From assembly GCA_020248865.1 (NCBI GenBank), contig JADCGS010000001.1, positions 310,001 to 374,000 on the forward strand: 64,000 bases of DNA, in the 5' to 3' direction. The notes beneath the pieces are model-generated. The model was not told the DNA's origin, made no database searches, and worked only from the letters and a program-made list of their open reading frames with translations. The DNA comes from Burkholderiales bacterium (GTDB lineage: Bacteria > Pseudomonadota > Gammaproteobacteria > Burkholderiales > Burkholderiaceae_F). This document shows, piece by piece, positions 1 to 7,956 of the stretch (within the stretch, counting starts at the first letter, position 1; each line of letters begins with the position of its first letter). The translations under genes were made by a program, and so were the position numbers.

Positions 1-683
1 GGCACCTGCATGATCGAGGGCGCGCGGTTGTTCGGAAACGCGTCGTCGAACACGAGGTCGGCGTAGGCCAGATCGTGCACCACGTAGATGCCGTGCTGCC
101 GCGCCAGCGCCACCACGCGGTGGAAGAAGTCGAGCTGCACGCATTGCGCAGTGGGATTGCTGGGGAAGCCGAGGATCATCATCTTCGGCTTCGGAAAGCT
201 CTCGCGGATGGCGCGCTCGAGCTCGGCGAAGAAGTCCACGCCCGGGGTCATGCGCACCGAGCGGATGTCCGCGCCGGCGATGATCGCGCCGTAGATGTGG
301 ATCGGGTAGCTCGGGTTGGGCACCAGTACCGTGTCGCCCTTGTCCAGAGTGGCCAGCATCAAATGCGCCAGGCCCTCCTTGGAGCCGATGGTCACGATGG
401 CCTCGGAGTCCGGATCGAACTCCACCGCATAGCGGCTGCGGTACCACTGCGTGATGGCGCGCCGCAGCCGGGGGATGCCCTTGGACACCGAGTAGCCATG
501 CGTGTCCTGCCGCTGGGCGACCTCCACCAGCTTGTCGACGATGTGTCTGGGCGTGGGCCCATCCGGGTTGCCCATGCTCATGTCGATGATGTCCTCGCCA
601 CGCCGGCGCGCAGCCATTTTCAGTTCGCCGGTGATGTTGAAGACGTACGGCGGCAGCCGCTTGATCCTCGGAAACTCGACCAT
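1..683 (-). CDS. alaC: PLP-dependent aminotransferase, AlaC-like (3' end outside the window)
   Basis: This is the N-terminal 227 residues of a fold-type I aminotransferase; the rest runs off the left edge. It resembles the glutamate-pyruvate transaminase AlaC, which makes alanine from pyruvate using glutamate. Visible landmarks are the MSMGNPDGPTP substrate segment near residue 36, a GSKEGLAHL motif, NPSYPIH, GFPSNPTAQC and the VVHDLAYADL stretch whose Asp binds the PLP ring nitrogen. The Schiff-base lysine lies beyond the window, so activity cannot be judged. The ATG is preceded on the minus strand by GGGAGA nine bases away, a convincing ribosome site. In beta-proteobacteria this gene commonly sits upstream of homoserine dehydrogenase, which could be checked in the adjoining sequence. 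Substrate choice is inferred from family resemblance. Confidence 0.85.
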   Translation of the reverse strand, partial: MVEFPRIKRLPPYVFNITGELKMAARRRGEDIIDMSMGNPDGPTPRHIVDKLVEVAQRQDTHGYSVSKGIPRLRRAITQWYRSRYAVEFDPDSEAIVTIGSKEGLAHLMLATLDKGDTVLVPNPSYPIHIYGAIIAGADIRSVRMTPGVDFFAELERAIRESFPKPKMMILGFPSNPTAQCVQLDFFHRVVALARQHGIYVVHDLAYADLVFDDAFPNNRAPSIMQV

Positions 684-796
684 GTGTAAGTGTCTCCCGT
701 CCTTCTTGTCCGCGGACCGGCGCCGGCGGGCGGGATGCCTTGTTGTGCCGATGCCGAGCGTGGCCGGCCCTGACCCGTGCCGCGCCCGGATCCCGC

Positions 797-824
797 TTGT
801 GTCGCGTTTGCGCTTGGGCATAAT
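797..824 (+). promoter_or_regulatory. Putative sigma-70 promoter for the Mth938-peroxiredoxin-phoH cluster
   Basis: TTGTGT at 797-802 and CATAAT at 819-824 are separated by 16 bases, about 80 bases before the first gene of the plus-strand cluster. It lies in the 220-base gap between divergent genes and is one of the few AT-rich spots there. The match is moderate; no start site is known. Confidence 0.45.
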
Positions 825-903
825 TTACCCGGATTCGCCTCGTCCTGCTGCTGCGCAACAATGGCGTGCGCTGACAGAAATCGGGGCTGCTGCCGGAGAC
901 CGC

Positions 904-1284
904 TTGAAGCTTCACGCCGATCCGCTCACCCGCCTGAACACGGTCACGGCCTACGGTCCCGGCTTCATCGAAATCAACGCGCAGCGCATCAGCGGCGCGG
1001 TTCTCGTGTCCCCAGACCAGCCGTTGGTCGACTTCCCGGTCGACCGCTTCGACGATCTCACCGAGGAGCACTTCACGGGGCTGCTGGCGCGGCAGCCAGA
1101 AATCGTTCTGCTCGGCACCGGCGCGCGCCAGCGCTTTGCCCATCCGCGGCTGACCCGCTCGCTGGCCCAGGCCCGTGTCGGCGTGGAATGCATGACCACG
1201 CAGGCCGCCTGCCGCACCTACAACATCCTCATGACCGAGGGCCGGCGCGTGCTGGCCATCTTCCTTCCGGAGCCTGCGCAGTGA
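904..1284 (+). CDS. Mth938-like domain protein (DUF498/NDUFAF3 family)
   Basis: A 126-residue protein of the Mth938/NDUFAF3 family, small alpha/beta proteins of uncertain bacterial function; the mitochondrial relative helps assemble complex I. The sequence runs from the LKLHADPLTRLNTVTAYG start through VLLGTGARQRF and a C-terminal MTEGRRVLAIFL strand, all typical of the family. A longer open frame exists upstream, but family members begin at KLHxD. The TTG at 904 has GGAG at 895-898, five bases before it, so I chose that start. The next gene overlaps by four bases (GTGA), suggesting translational coupling. Pairing with a peroxiredoxin is common in beta-proteobacteria. No catalytic residues can be assigned. 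Confidence 0.82.
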   Translation: MKLHADPLTRLNTVTAYGPGFIEINAQRISGAVLVSPDQPLVDFPVDRFDDLTEEHFTGLLARQPEIVLLGTGARQRFAHPRLTRSLAQARVGVECMTTQAACRTYNILMTEGRRVLAIFLPEPAQ

Positions 1285-1745
1285 CGATCGAAGTCGGCAA
1301 GAAAGTGCCCGCCTTCACGGCGGAATCGACCGGCGGCCCAGTCAGTCTGGCGGCCCTCAGGGGCAGCATCGTGGTGCTGTACTTCTACCCCAAGGACAAC
1401 ACGCCCGGCTGCACCACCGAGGGCCAGGACTTCGCGGCGGCCCATGCCGGGTTCCGCAAGGCCGGTGCGGTCGTCTACGGCGTCTCGCGCGACACGCTCA
1501 AGTCGCACGCCGGCTTCAAGGACAAACTGGGGTTTCCGTTCGAGCTCATCTCCGACCCCGACGAAGCCCTGTGCGACAGCTTCGGCGTGATGAAGCTGAA
1601 GAACATGTACGGCAAGCAGGTCCGCGGCATCGAGCGCTCGACCTTCGTCATCGGCGCCGACGGCAAACTGGCGCGCCAGTGGCGCGGCGTGCGCGTGCCG
1701 CAGCACGTCGACGAGGTGCTTGCCTTCGTGCAGACCCTGTCGTGA
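1281..1745 (+). CDS. bcp: Thiol peroxidase of the Bcp/PrxQ type
   Basis: A 154-residue peroxiredoxin of the AhpC/TSA fold that reduces hydroperoxides in the cytoplasm. The peroxidatic site is seen in YPKDNTPGCTTEGQ, with Cys near residue 45 and the supporting Thr/Pro. In E. coli Bcp a resolving Cys follows five residues later (TVQAC). Here the equivalent position is Asp/Phe and no second cysteine is present, so this looks like a 1-Cys enzyme needing an external thiol. The GTG start overlaps the previous stop as GTGA and is the only start that keeps the family N-terminus (VGKKVPAFT). phoH follows after about 150 bases. Confidence 0.9.
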   Translation: MTIEVGKKVPAFTAESTGGPVSLAALRGSIVVLYFYPKDNTPGCTTEGQDFAAAHAGFRKAGAVVYGVSRDTLKSHAGFKDKLGFPFELISDPDEALCDSFGVMKLKNMYGKQVRGIERSTFVIGADGKLARQWRGVRVPQHVDEVLAFVQTLS

Positions 1746-1893
1746 CTCGTACGCCGCCCGGCTTGCTACCTTCCCTGCTTGCGCCCTTGCGACGGCCTGC
1801 GGCGTCGTCGGCGCTCCTCGTTCAGCCCGCGCACAACCGCCCCGGCCTGTCACTTTCCTCCTTCACTCGGCCGCTCGACCTGGCCGCCCGCTG

Positions 1894-3516
1894 ATGCCCC
1901 TGCCCAAAGCTCCCAGCAAGCCCGCCACCCTCCTCACCACCATCCCGCCGGCGCCCGCGCGACCGCCGGCGCCAGCAACCCGGCCCGCACCGGTCGAAGC
2001 AACCACCGCACGCACCGCTCGGCGCAGCGACCGGGGCCCCGACCGACGCGACGGCCCGGCGCAACCCAGCGCGCCGCCCGCGCGCCTGGCCCTGGTGGAG
2101 CCCAAGAAGAACGGGCGCAATGCGCGCAGCAGCGGCCCGGCCAAGCTCTTCGTGCTCGACACCAACGTGCTGATGCACGACCCCACCTCGCTGTTCCGCT
2201 TCGAGGAGCACGATGTCTTCCTGCCGATGATGACGCTGGAGGAACTCGACGGCCACAAGAAGGGCATGAGCGAAGTGGCGCGCAACGCGCGGCAGGTCAG
2301 CCGCACCCTCGATGCGCTGGTCGAGGCGAGCAAGAGTCCGATCGAGGAGGGCATTCCGCTGGCCGCGCTCGGCAACACGGATGCGGGCGGACGCCTTTAC
2401 TTCCAGACGCAGGCGGTGGCTTCCACGCTGCCGCCCAACCTGCCGGCAGGCAAGGCCGACAACCAGATCCTCGGCGTGGTGAGCAGCCTCAAGGAGCTGC
2501 ACCAGCCGCGCGAGGTGGTGCTGGTGTCCAAGGACATCAACATGCGCGTGAAGGCGCGCGCACTCGGCCTGCCCGTCGAGGATTACTACAACGACAAGGT
2601 GCTGGAGGACACCGACATCCTCTACACCGGCGTGCGCGAGCTGCCGGCCAGCTTCTGGGACAAGCACGGCAAGGGGGTGGAGAGCTGGCAGCAGTCGGGC
2701 TTCGCCTACTACCGCGTGAGCGGTCCGCTGGTGGCCGAACTGCTGGTCAACCAGTTCGTCTACCTGGAGGGCGACAAGCCGTTTCACGCGCAAGTCAAGG
2801 AGATCCGCGGCAAGACTGCGACCCTGCGCGTGCTGCGCGACTACCAGCACGCCAAAAACGCGGTCTGGGGCATCACCGCCCGCAATCGCGAGCAGAGCTT
2901 CGCGCTCAACCTGCTGATGGACCCGGATTGCGACTTCGTCTCTCTGATCGGCCAGGCCGGCACGGGCAAGACGCTGATCGCGCTGGCCGCCGGGCTGGCG
3001 CAGACGCTCGAGACCAAGCGCTTCAGCGAGATCATCGTGACCCGGGCCACCGTGCCGGTGGGCGAGGACATCGGTTTCCTGCCCGGTACCGAGGAGGAGA
3101 AGATGGCCCCCTGGATGGGCGCGCTCGAAGACAACCTCGAAGTGCTCAACAAGAGCGACGACTCGGCCGGCGACTGGGGCCGCCAGGCGACCAACGACCT
3201 GATCCGCACCCGCATCAAGATCAAGTCGATGAACTTCATGCGCGGCCGCACCTTCGTCAGCCGCTTCCTCATCATCGACGAGGCGCAGAACCTCACGCCC
3301 AAGCAGATGAAGACCCTGATCACCCGCGCCGGCCCCGGCACCAAGGTCGTCTGCCTCGGCAACATTGCGCAGATCGACACGCCGTACCTGACCGAGGGCT
3401 CCTCGGGGCTGACCTTCGTGGTGGACCGCTTCAAGGGCTGGCCGCACTCGGGGCACGTCACCCTGCAGCGCGGCGAGCGGTCACGCCTGGCCGACCATGC
3501 GGCGGAAGTGCTTTGA
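1894..3516 (+). CDS. PIN-PhoH fusion ATPase (PhoH/YlaK family)
   Basis: A 540-residue protein joining an N-terminal PIN-type nuclease domain to a PhoH P-loop ATPase. PIN features begin at LDTNVLMHDP (residues 88-97), with acidic positions in MMTLEELDGHKKG and VSKDINMRVKA. The PhoH domain carries Walker A GQAGTGKT (353-360) and Walker B FLIIDEAQN (458-466). Such proteins are proposed RNA helicase-nucleases; the bacterial role is not settled. The first 80 residues are Pro/Ala/Arg-rich and probably disordered. I start at the ATG at 1894 because the frame upstream is uncharacteristic and overlaps the end of the peroxiredoxin gene. A tandem repeat and a terminator-like hairpin follow the stop. Confidence 0.9.
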   Translation: MPLPKAPSKPATLLTTIPPAPARPPAPATRPAPVEATTARTARRSDRGPDRRDGPAQPSAPPARLALVEPKKNGRNARSSGPAKLFVLDTNVLMHDPTSLFRFEEHDVFLPMMTLEELDGHKKGMSEVARNARQVSRTLDALVEASKSPIEEGIPLAALGNTDAGGRLYFQTQAVASTLPPNLPAGKADNQILGVVSSLKELHQPREVVLVSKDINMRVKARALGLPVEDYYNDKVLEDTDILYTGVRELPASFWDKHGKGVESWQQSGFAYYRVSGPLVAELLVNQFVYLEGDKPFHAQVKEIRGKTATLRVLRDYQHAKNAVWGITARNREQSFALNLLMDPDCDFVSLIGQAGTGKTLIALAAGLAQTLETKRFSEIIVTRATVPVGEDIGFLPGTEEEKMAPWMGALEDNLEVLNKSDDSAGDWGRQATNDLIRTRIKIKSMNFMRGRTFVSRFLIIDEAQNLTPKQMKTLITRAGPGTKVVCLGNIAQIDTPYLTEGSSGLTFVVDRFKGWPHSGHVTLQRGERSRLADHAAEVL

Positions 3517-3605
3517 CGAACTGCCGGTGCAGTGCGTCGGCTGCACCGCCGAGCCACACCGGCGGTGATCGATCGGCCAGACAAAGCTCGCGGCGAGAGG
3601 GCGAA

Positions 3606-3632
3606 CGCCCTGCGCCCTGCGCCCTGCGCCCA
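3606..3632. repeat. Short tandem repeat, 7-bp unit CGCCCTG, about 3.9 copies
   Basis: Three exact copies of CGCCCTG (3606-3612, 3613-3619, 3620-3626) are followed by CGCCCA. It lies in the gap between the convergent phoH and DUF456 genes, directly before a hairpin. It is probably a slippage-prone spacer; no function is implied. Confidence 0.8.
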
Positions 3633-3669
3633 GGGGGGGCGGGCGCCAGTAGCGCCTGCGCCCCCTTTT
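3633..3669. terminator. Probable intrinsic terminator between convergent genes
   Basis: A G-rich arm (3633-3647) and a C-rich arm (GCGCCTGCGCCCCC, ending at 3665) can form an imperfect GC-rich stem with a short AGTA-centred loop, followed on the plus strand by TTTTC. Position after phoH and before the end of the minus-strand DUF456 gene fits. The stem is not perfect, so confidence is moderate. Confidence 0.5.
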
Positions 3670-3678
3670 CGTCGCCCG

Positions 3679-4158
3679 CTACAAAACGATCGCGACGACG
3701 AACACGCCAATCATCGTGAAGACGATCGCCAGCTTGAGCACAGTGCCCACCAGCAGTCCGACCCAGGTTGCCAGGCCGATACGTCCGGCCTTCAGCGCAT
3801 CGCGCTGGGCCAGATACTCGCCGATGGCCGCCCCGACCAGGGGCATGAACAGCAGGCCGATGAAGCCGGTAAAGATGCCCAGGACGGTGCCAAGGGCCGC
3901 GCCTGCCAGGCCGAGCTTGCTGGCGCCCGCCTTCTTGGCGGCAGCGGCCGAAGCGACGTAATCGATCACGAAGGCCACCAGCGCCAGGGCGCCGAGCACA
4001 GCGACCGTCAGCCCGCTGATGCGCGTGAAACCCTCAGCATAGGCGGCCAATACGATGCCGCCGTAAACGAGCATCACCCCGGGCAAGGCCGGCAGCACGG
4101 TGCCGACGACGCCCACGATCATCATCAGCACCGCCAGGATCCAGAGCGCCGTCACCAT
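3679..4158 (-). CDS. DUF456 family membrane protein
   Basis: A 159-residue integral membrane protein of the DUF456 family, function unknown. The sequence is strongly hydrophobic with four or five membrane segments. It includes the family-typical GTVLPALPGVMLVYGG near the N-terminus and the glycine-rich block GTVLGIFTGFIGLLFMPLVGAAIGEYL in the middle, which resembles glycine-zipper packing. It is convergent with phoH and reads in the same direction as the DUF47 gene, 16 bases downstream of it. No catalytic residues are evident. Family membership is clear; role is unknown. Confidence 0.85.
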   Translation of the reverse strand: MVTALWILAVLMMIVGVVGTVLPALPGVMLVYGGIVLAAYAEGFTRISGLTVAVLGALALVAFVIDYVASAAAAKKAGASKLGLAGAALGTVLGIFTGFIGLLFMPLVGAAIGEYLAQRDALKAGRIGLATWVGLLVGTVLKLAIVFTMIGVFVVAIVL

Positions 4159-4174
4159 CGCGCAGGAGCCCCGT

Positions 4175-4864
4175 CTAGGCGTGGCGCAGGACGATGGCCT
4201 CGACGTCCTTCGCCACCTCTTTGCACTTGTCGGTCAGCGACTCCAGCACCTCGTAAACAGCCTTCAGCTTGACGAGCTGGTGGGCGTCGGGCTCCTCGCG
4301 GAACAGGCGCGACATCGCTGCCCGCATCAGATGGTCGGCCTGGGACTCCAGCTCGTCGACCTCGGCACACAGCGCGAGGATGGTGCGCGGCTGCTGCAAC
4401 TGCGCCAGCTGGCCGATGGCCGACTGCAGCTTCAGCGCACTATCGACCGCCATTTCGGCCAGACGTACCGCCTCCGGCGTGACGCGCGTGACGTGGTACA
4501 GGTGCAGCGACTGGGCGGCGTCCTCGCACACGTCGAGCACGTCGTCCAGGTGATTGGCCAGCGCGTACACCTGCACGCGCCCGAAGGGCGGAAACAGCGA
4601 GCGCCGCAGCGCCCCGCGCACCTCGTCCATCACGGTGTCGGCGCGCTTTTCCAGCGCCTCGATTTCGCGCACTCGTCCTTCGGGATCGCGTACATCGCGC
4701 AGCAAGGAAGTCAGCGCGCGCAGCGCATCGGCCGCCAGCGCGGCATGCGCATCGAACAGCGGGAAGAAGCGCCGATCCACCGGCCGCAGCCGCCGCAGCA
4801 GCAGCCGCGACACGCTGGTGCGCTCGCGTTGCTCAGCAGCCAGGGGCAAGAACGGGGTCGTCAT
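4175..4864 (-). CDS. DUF47 family protein (PhoU-like helical bundle)
   Basis: A 229-residue all-helical protein of the DUF47/TIGR00153 family, distant relatives of PhoU. In many bacteria a DUF47 protein is encoded next to a Pit-type phosphate transporter and is thought to modulate it. Recognisable parts are the REIEALEKRADTVMDEVRGAL segment, LANHLDDVLDVCEDAAQSL with the acidic metal-type E/DxxxD pattern, and a C-terminal LTDKCKEVAKDVEAIVLRHA. I start at MTTPFLPL; a longer frame would run into dnaB. No pit gene is adjacent here, so any transporter partner must be elsewhere. It sits four bases after the dnaB stop, likely co-transcribed. Confidence 0.82.
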   Translation of the reverse strand: MTTPFLPLAAEQRERTSVSRLLLRRLRPVDRRFFPLFDAHAALAADALRALTSLLRDVRDPEGRVREIEALEKRADTVMDEVRGALRRSLFPPFGRVQVYALANHLDDVLDVCEDAAQSLHLYHVTRVTPEAVRLAEMAVDSALKLQSAIGQLAQLQQPRTILALCAEVDELESQADHLMRAAMSRLFREEPDAHQLVKLKAVYEVLESLTDKCKEVAKDVEAIVLRHA

Positions 4865-4868
4865 CGGT

Positions 4869-6257
4869 TCAGTACGACGGCGCTGCAATCGCGCCGGCGG
4901 CCAGGTTGTCGAAGCGCGTGTTGGCGCCCGCAAAGCGCAGATTGATGCGCCCGGTAGGGCCGTTGCGCTGCTTGAGCACCAGCACCTCGGCGACCCCCTT
5001 TTCGGTGCTCTCCGGGTTGTAGAACTCCTCCCGGTACAGCGCGAAGATGACGTCGGCGTCCTGTTCGATGGCGCCGGATTCGCGCAGATCGCTCATCACC
5101 GGCCGCTTGTCCGTGCGCTGCTCGACCGTACGGTTCAACTGCGACAGCGCGACCACCGGTACCTGCAGCTCCTTTGCCAGCGCCTTGAGCGAGCGGCTGA
5201 TCTCGGAGATCTCGGTAGCGCGGTTCTCCCCCTGCGTGGCGCTGGACATCAGCTGCAGGTAGTCGACCACGATGAGGCCAAGACGCCCGCACATCCGGGC
5301 CAGCCGCCGGGCGCGCGCGCGCAGTTCCAGCGAGTTCAGCGCCGGAGTCTCGTCGATGTACATGGGTGCGGCCTGGATCTTCTCCATCGCCACGCTGAGC
5401 CGGGGCCAGTCGTCGTGCTCGAGTCGGCCGGTACGCAGCCGTTGCTGGTCGATGCGCCCGATCGAGCTCAGCATGCGCAAGGCCAGCTGCGGCGCTCCCA
5501 TTTCCATCGAGAATACGGCCACCGGCAGGCCCTGCTCCACCGCCACGTACTCGCCGATGTTGACCGCAAAGGCAGTCTTGCCCATCGACGGGCGTCCGGC
5601 CACGATGATGAGGTCGCCCGGCTGCAGCCCGGAGGTGTAGCGGTCGACGTCGACGAAGCCGGTCGGCACGCCGGTCACGTCGGATGGACTGCCCCGCTCG
5701 AACAGTTCCGTGATGCGCTCGACCACCTGCGTGAGCAGCGGCTGCATTTCGACGAAACCCTGGCGGCCGCGGGCGCCGTGCTCGGCGATGTTGAAGACCT
5801 TGGACTCGGCCTCGTCGAGGATCTGCTTGGTGTCCTTGCCCTGCGGGTTCAGTGCGGTGGTGGCGATCTCGTCGCCCACCGAGACCAGCCGCCGCAGCAC
5901 CGAGCGGTCGCGCACGATCTCGGCATAGCGGCGGATGTTGGCGGCCGAGGGCGTGTTCTGCGACAAGGCGTTCAGATACGCCAGGCCGCCCACCTCGTCG
6001 GCCTTGCCGGCATTCTTCAGCGACTCGAACACCGTGACGGCGTCGGCCGGCCGATTGGCATCGACCAGCCGGGCCACGTGCTGGAAGATGAGCCGGTGCT
6101 CGTGCCGGTAGAAGTCGTCGGCCGAGACCATGTCGGCGATCTTCTCCCACGCGGTGTTGTCGAGCAGGAGCCCGCCCAGGACCGACTGTTCGGCCTCAAC
6201 GGAATGCGGGGAGCGGCGGACGCTCAGGAGTTCCGGGTCCGCGACGGGGGAATTCAT
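4869..6257 (-). CDS. dnaB: Replicative DNA helicase DnaB
   Basis: A 462-residue hexameric replicative helicase that unwinds DNA 5' to 3' at the fork and recruits primase. The N-terminal collar domain (about 15-120) begins with SVEAEQSVLGGLLLD. The RecA-like domain carries Walker A GRPSMGKT (221-228), Walker B LIVVDYLQLM, and the motif LSQLNRTVEQR followed by SDLRESGAIEQDADV. Length is normal (about 460-470). It follows the rpsF-priB-rpsR-rplI operon on the same strand, an arrangement seen in many proteobacteria that links ribosome and replication genes. No intein is present. Confidence 0.97.
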   Translation of the reverse strand: MNSPVADPELLSVRRSPHSVEAEQSVLGGLLLDNTAWEKIADMVSADDFYRHEHRLIFQHVARLVDANRPADAVTVFESLKNAGKADEVGGLAYLNALSQNTPSAANIRRYAEIVRDRSVLRRLVSVGDEIATTALNPQGKDTKQILDEAESKVFNIAEHGARGRQGFVEMQPLLTQVVERITELFERGSPSDVTGVPTGFVDVDRYTSGLQPGDLIIVAGRPSMGKTAFAVNIGEYVAVEQGLPVAVFSMEMGAPQLALRMLSSIGRIDQQRLRTGRLEHDDWPRLSVAMEKIQAAPMYIDETPALNSLELRARARRLARMCGRLGLIVVDYLQLMSSATQGENRATEISEISRSLKALAKELQVPVVALSQLNRTVEQRTDKRPVMSDLRESGAIEQDADVIFALYREEFYNPESTEKGVAEVLVLKQRNGPTGRINLRFAGANTRFDNLAAGAIAAPSY

Positions 6258-6288
6258 CGACCCTCCAGTAGGGGCGACGAGTCTACAA

Positions 6289-6328
6289 GCAGGCCGGCGG
6301 CCGGCGCGGCGTCGCCGCGACGGCCTGC
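6289..6328 (-). other. Inverted repeat in the rplI-dnaB gap
   Basis: GCAGGCCG (6289-6296) and CGGCCTGC (6321-6328) are exact 8-bp inverted arms enclosing a 24-base GC-rich inner segment that can pair with itself. It sits between the rplI stop and dnaB start. No U-run follows, so it may be an mRNA processing or stability element rather than a terminator. Confidence 0.4.
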
Positions 6329-6359
6329 CGCGTCAAGCACTTACGAGGCGGCCGCGGGC

Positions 6360-6812
6360 CTACGCAGCCTCGCCGCTGACTTGAACGGCGATTTCCACCA
6401 CGACATCGGTGTGCAGGGCCACCGAGACGTGGTGTTCCCCTACCGTCTTCAGCGAGCCATTGGGCATGCGGATCTGGGCCTTTTCGACCTTGAGATTCTG
6501 CCGGCCGAGCGCCTCGGCGATGTCGAAATTGGTGACCGAGCCGAACAGTCGGCCATCCACACCGGCCTTGGCGCCGACGTTCAGGGTGAGGCCGCTCATC
6601 TTCTCGCCCAGGGCCTGCGCGGCGGCAAGCTTCTCCGCCTGCGCCCTTTCAAGGTCAGCGCGGCGCGCCTCGAACTCCTTGATCGCAGCCTCGGTGGCAC
6701 GACGGGCCTTGCCCTGCGGGATCAGGAAGTTGCGCGCGTAGCCCTGCCTGACCTTGACGACGTCGCCCAGGCCACCCAGGTTGATGACTTTCTCGAGCAG
6801 GATGACTTGCAT
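6360..6812 (-). CDS. rplI: 50S ribosomal protein L9
   Basis: A 150-residue L9, the elongated large-subunit protein that binds 23S rRNA near the L1 stalk. The N-terminal domain starts [14 protein letters not shown] and has the signature [19 protein letters not shown]; a long connecting helix rich in Glu/Ala/Arg follows, then the C-terminal RNA-binding domain. Five extra in-frame residues upstream are ignored because L9 proteins begin at MQVI. It is the last gene of the rpsF-priB-rpsR-rplI operon, 15 bases after rpsR. Confidence 0.97.
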   Translation of the reverse strand: MQVILLEKVINLGGLGDVVKVRQGYARNFLIPQGKARRATEAAIKEFEARRADLERAQAEKLAAAQALGEKMSGLTLNVGAKAGVDGRLFGSVTNFDIAEALGRQNLKVEKAQIRMPNGSLKTVGEHHVSVALHTDVVVEIAVQVSGEAA

Positions 6813-6827
6813 GCTCTTCGCTCCCAC

Positions 6828-7124
6828 TCAGTGGTTGTCGCTGTACGGCAGCAGGGCCAGGAAGCGCGCCCGCTTGATTGCCGAATCCAGTTGGCGCTGA
6901 TAGTGCGCCTTGGTGCCCGTGAGGCGGGCCGGCATGATCTTGCCGTTATCGGTGATGAAGTCGCGCAGCGTCTCAACGTCCTTGTAGTCGATCTGCTCCA
7001 CACCCTCGGCCGTGAAGCGGCAGAACTTCTTGCGCTTGAACAGCGCATTTTGCTTGTCGCCGCGGCGACCGCCCTTGCCCTTGCCCTTGCCCTTGCCTTT
7101 GGCGCCAAATCGTCCAGTTGCCAT
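6828..7124 (-). CDS. rpsR: 30S ribosomal protein S18
   Basis: A 98-residue S18, which binds as a heterodimer with S6 on the platform of the small subunit. The conserved core starts at [18 protein letters not shown] and runs through [19 protein letters not shown] and [20 protein letters not shown]. The N-terminus carries an unusual run of alternating Lys-Gly (residues 9-17) encoded by a simple GCC/CTT-type repeat, a likely slippage site that makes this S18 longer than the usual 75-80 residues. The gene begins only a base after priB ends. Confidence 0.97.
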   Translation of the reverse strand: MATGRFGAKGKGKGKGKGGRRGDKQNALFKRKKFCRFTAEGVEQIDYKDVETLRDFITDNGKIMPARLTGTKAHYQRQLDSAIKRARFLALLPYSDNH

Positions 7125-7125
7125 A

Positions 7126-7425
7126 TCAGACTCCAGAAACTCGTGTGTATCCCGTGATGTGAACCCTAAGCCGTTGACTGCGGCGGCTGGTGGTGGCGAT
7201 GAACCCGTCGACGTCGATGATGACGCCCAGGGGCTCCGCTGCCAGCTGCTCGGCCAAGCTGCCCACAGCCACCGCGGCTACCTCGAACTCAACCTGCCTT
7301 TCGAGGCCCGCCTCGATCGCCGCCCCGCCGTGCTTCAGACGCGCCTCGCAGACCGGGATCCCGGCCGGCGTGTAGCGCAGCGCAGCCAGAACAACGATGC
7401 CGGCCCGCAGCCGAAGTCGGTTCAA
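7126..7425 (-). CDS. priB: Primosomal replication protein N (PriB)
   Basis: A 99-residue single OB-fold protein related to SSB that helps PriA reload DnaB at stalled forks. The family pattern is visible: [18 protein letters not shown], then a [18 protein letters not shown] strand and the C-terminal [11 protein letters not shown]. Its position between rpsF and rpsR is the classical location of priB in beta- and gamma-proteobacteria. It ends two bases before rpsR. dnaB, its functional partner, is two genes further along, so co-expression is likely. Confidence 0.93.
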   Translation of the reverse strand: MNRLRLRAGIVVLAALRYTPAGIPVCEARLKHGGAAIEAGLERQVEFEVAAVAVGSLAEQLAAEPLGVIIDVDGFIATTSRRSQRLRVHITGYTRVSGV

Positions 7426-7440
7426 CCGCCGCGCCCGGCC

Positions 7441-7815
7441 CTAGGATGCCGCCGCTGGGGCCGGCTCGGCTGCGGCCTTCTTGGCTTCTTCGCGCTCGAC
7501 GACCTTCATCATCGGGCTGGGCGCCGTCTCGGCCTTCTTCATGCCGACAGTCAGGTGGCGCAGAACGGCATCGTTGTAGCGGAAGGCGTGCTCGAGTTCG
7601 TCCAAGACCGGCTTGCCGCACTCGATGTTCATGAGTACGTAGTGGGCCTTGACCAGCTTGTCGATCGGATAAGCCAGCTGGCGACGGCCCCAGTCCTCGA
7701 TCCGGTGAACCTTGCCGGCACCGGCCGAGATGGTCGCCTTGTAGCGATCGATCATCGCCGGCACCTGCTCGCTCTGGTCCGGGTGGACGATGAAGCAGAT
7801 TTCGTAATGACGCAT
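7441..7815 (-). CDS. rpsF: 30S ribosomal protein S6
   Basis: A 124-residue S6 of the small-subunit platform, partner of S18. The start [26 protein letters not shown] is typical, as is the [23 protein letters not shown] segment; the C-terminal tail is Ala/Glu/Lys-rich. The ATG is preceded by AAGGAG on the minus strand. An in-frame extension upstream is rejected as leader sequence. It is first in the operon, and a leader hairpin and promoter lie just upstream. Confidence 0.97.
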   Translation of the reverse strand: MRHYEICFIVHPDQSEQVPAMIDRYKATISAGAGKVHRIEDWGRRQLAYPIDKLVKAHYVLMNIECGKPVLDELEHAFRYNDAVLRHLTVGMKKAETAPSPMMKVVEREEAKKAAAEPAPAAAS

Positions 7816-7874
7816 GCACGCTCCTTGTGGGTGTCCTTGGAAGGATTGAAGCCGCCCCGCGTGCGACGGGTGCG

Positions 7875-7901
7875 GTAAGGGGTTTTTCAGAGAAGCCTTA
7901 C
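7875..7901 (-). promoter_or_regulatory. rpsF leader hairpin, possible S6:S18 autoregulatory site
   Basis: On the transcript, GTAAGG and CCTTAC (complements of 7896-7901 and 7875-7880) form a perfect 6-bp stem with a 15-base loop, followed directly by CG and a C-rich stretch. Many bacteria control rpsF operons by S6:S18 binding a leader stem that contains a CCG element. Position and the CCG following the stem fit that model, but the assignment is an inference. Confidence 0.4.
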
Positions 7902-7930
7902 ATTCTAGCGCGGCGGCACCAGCCCGGCAA
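7902..7930 (-). promoter_or_regulatory. Sigma-70 promoter of the rpsF-priB-rpsR-rplI operon
   Basis: On the minus strand TTGCCG (complement of 7925-7930) and TAGAAT (complement of 7902-7907) are separated by exactly 17 bases. Transcription would start near 7895, giving an 80-base leader before the S6 start codon. Both hexamers match the consensus well for a high-GC genome. Confidence 0.65.
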
Positions 7931-7956
7931 AGCCTTGGGCAAGCCAAAGGCGCCCG

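Noticed and set aside
3606-3632. CRISPR-like array
   Set aside because: The unit is only 7 bp with no spacers; it is a simple tandem repeat.
4554-7157. An 867-codon plus-strand frame opposite dnaB, rplI and rpsR
   Set aside because: It lies across several genes in antisense and matches only reversed codons.
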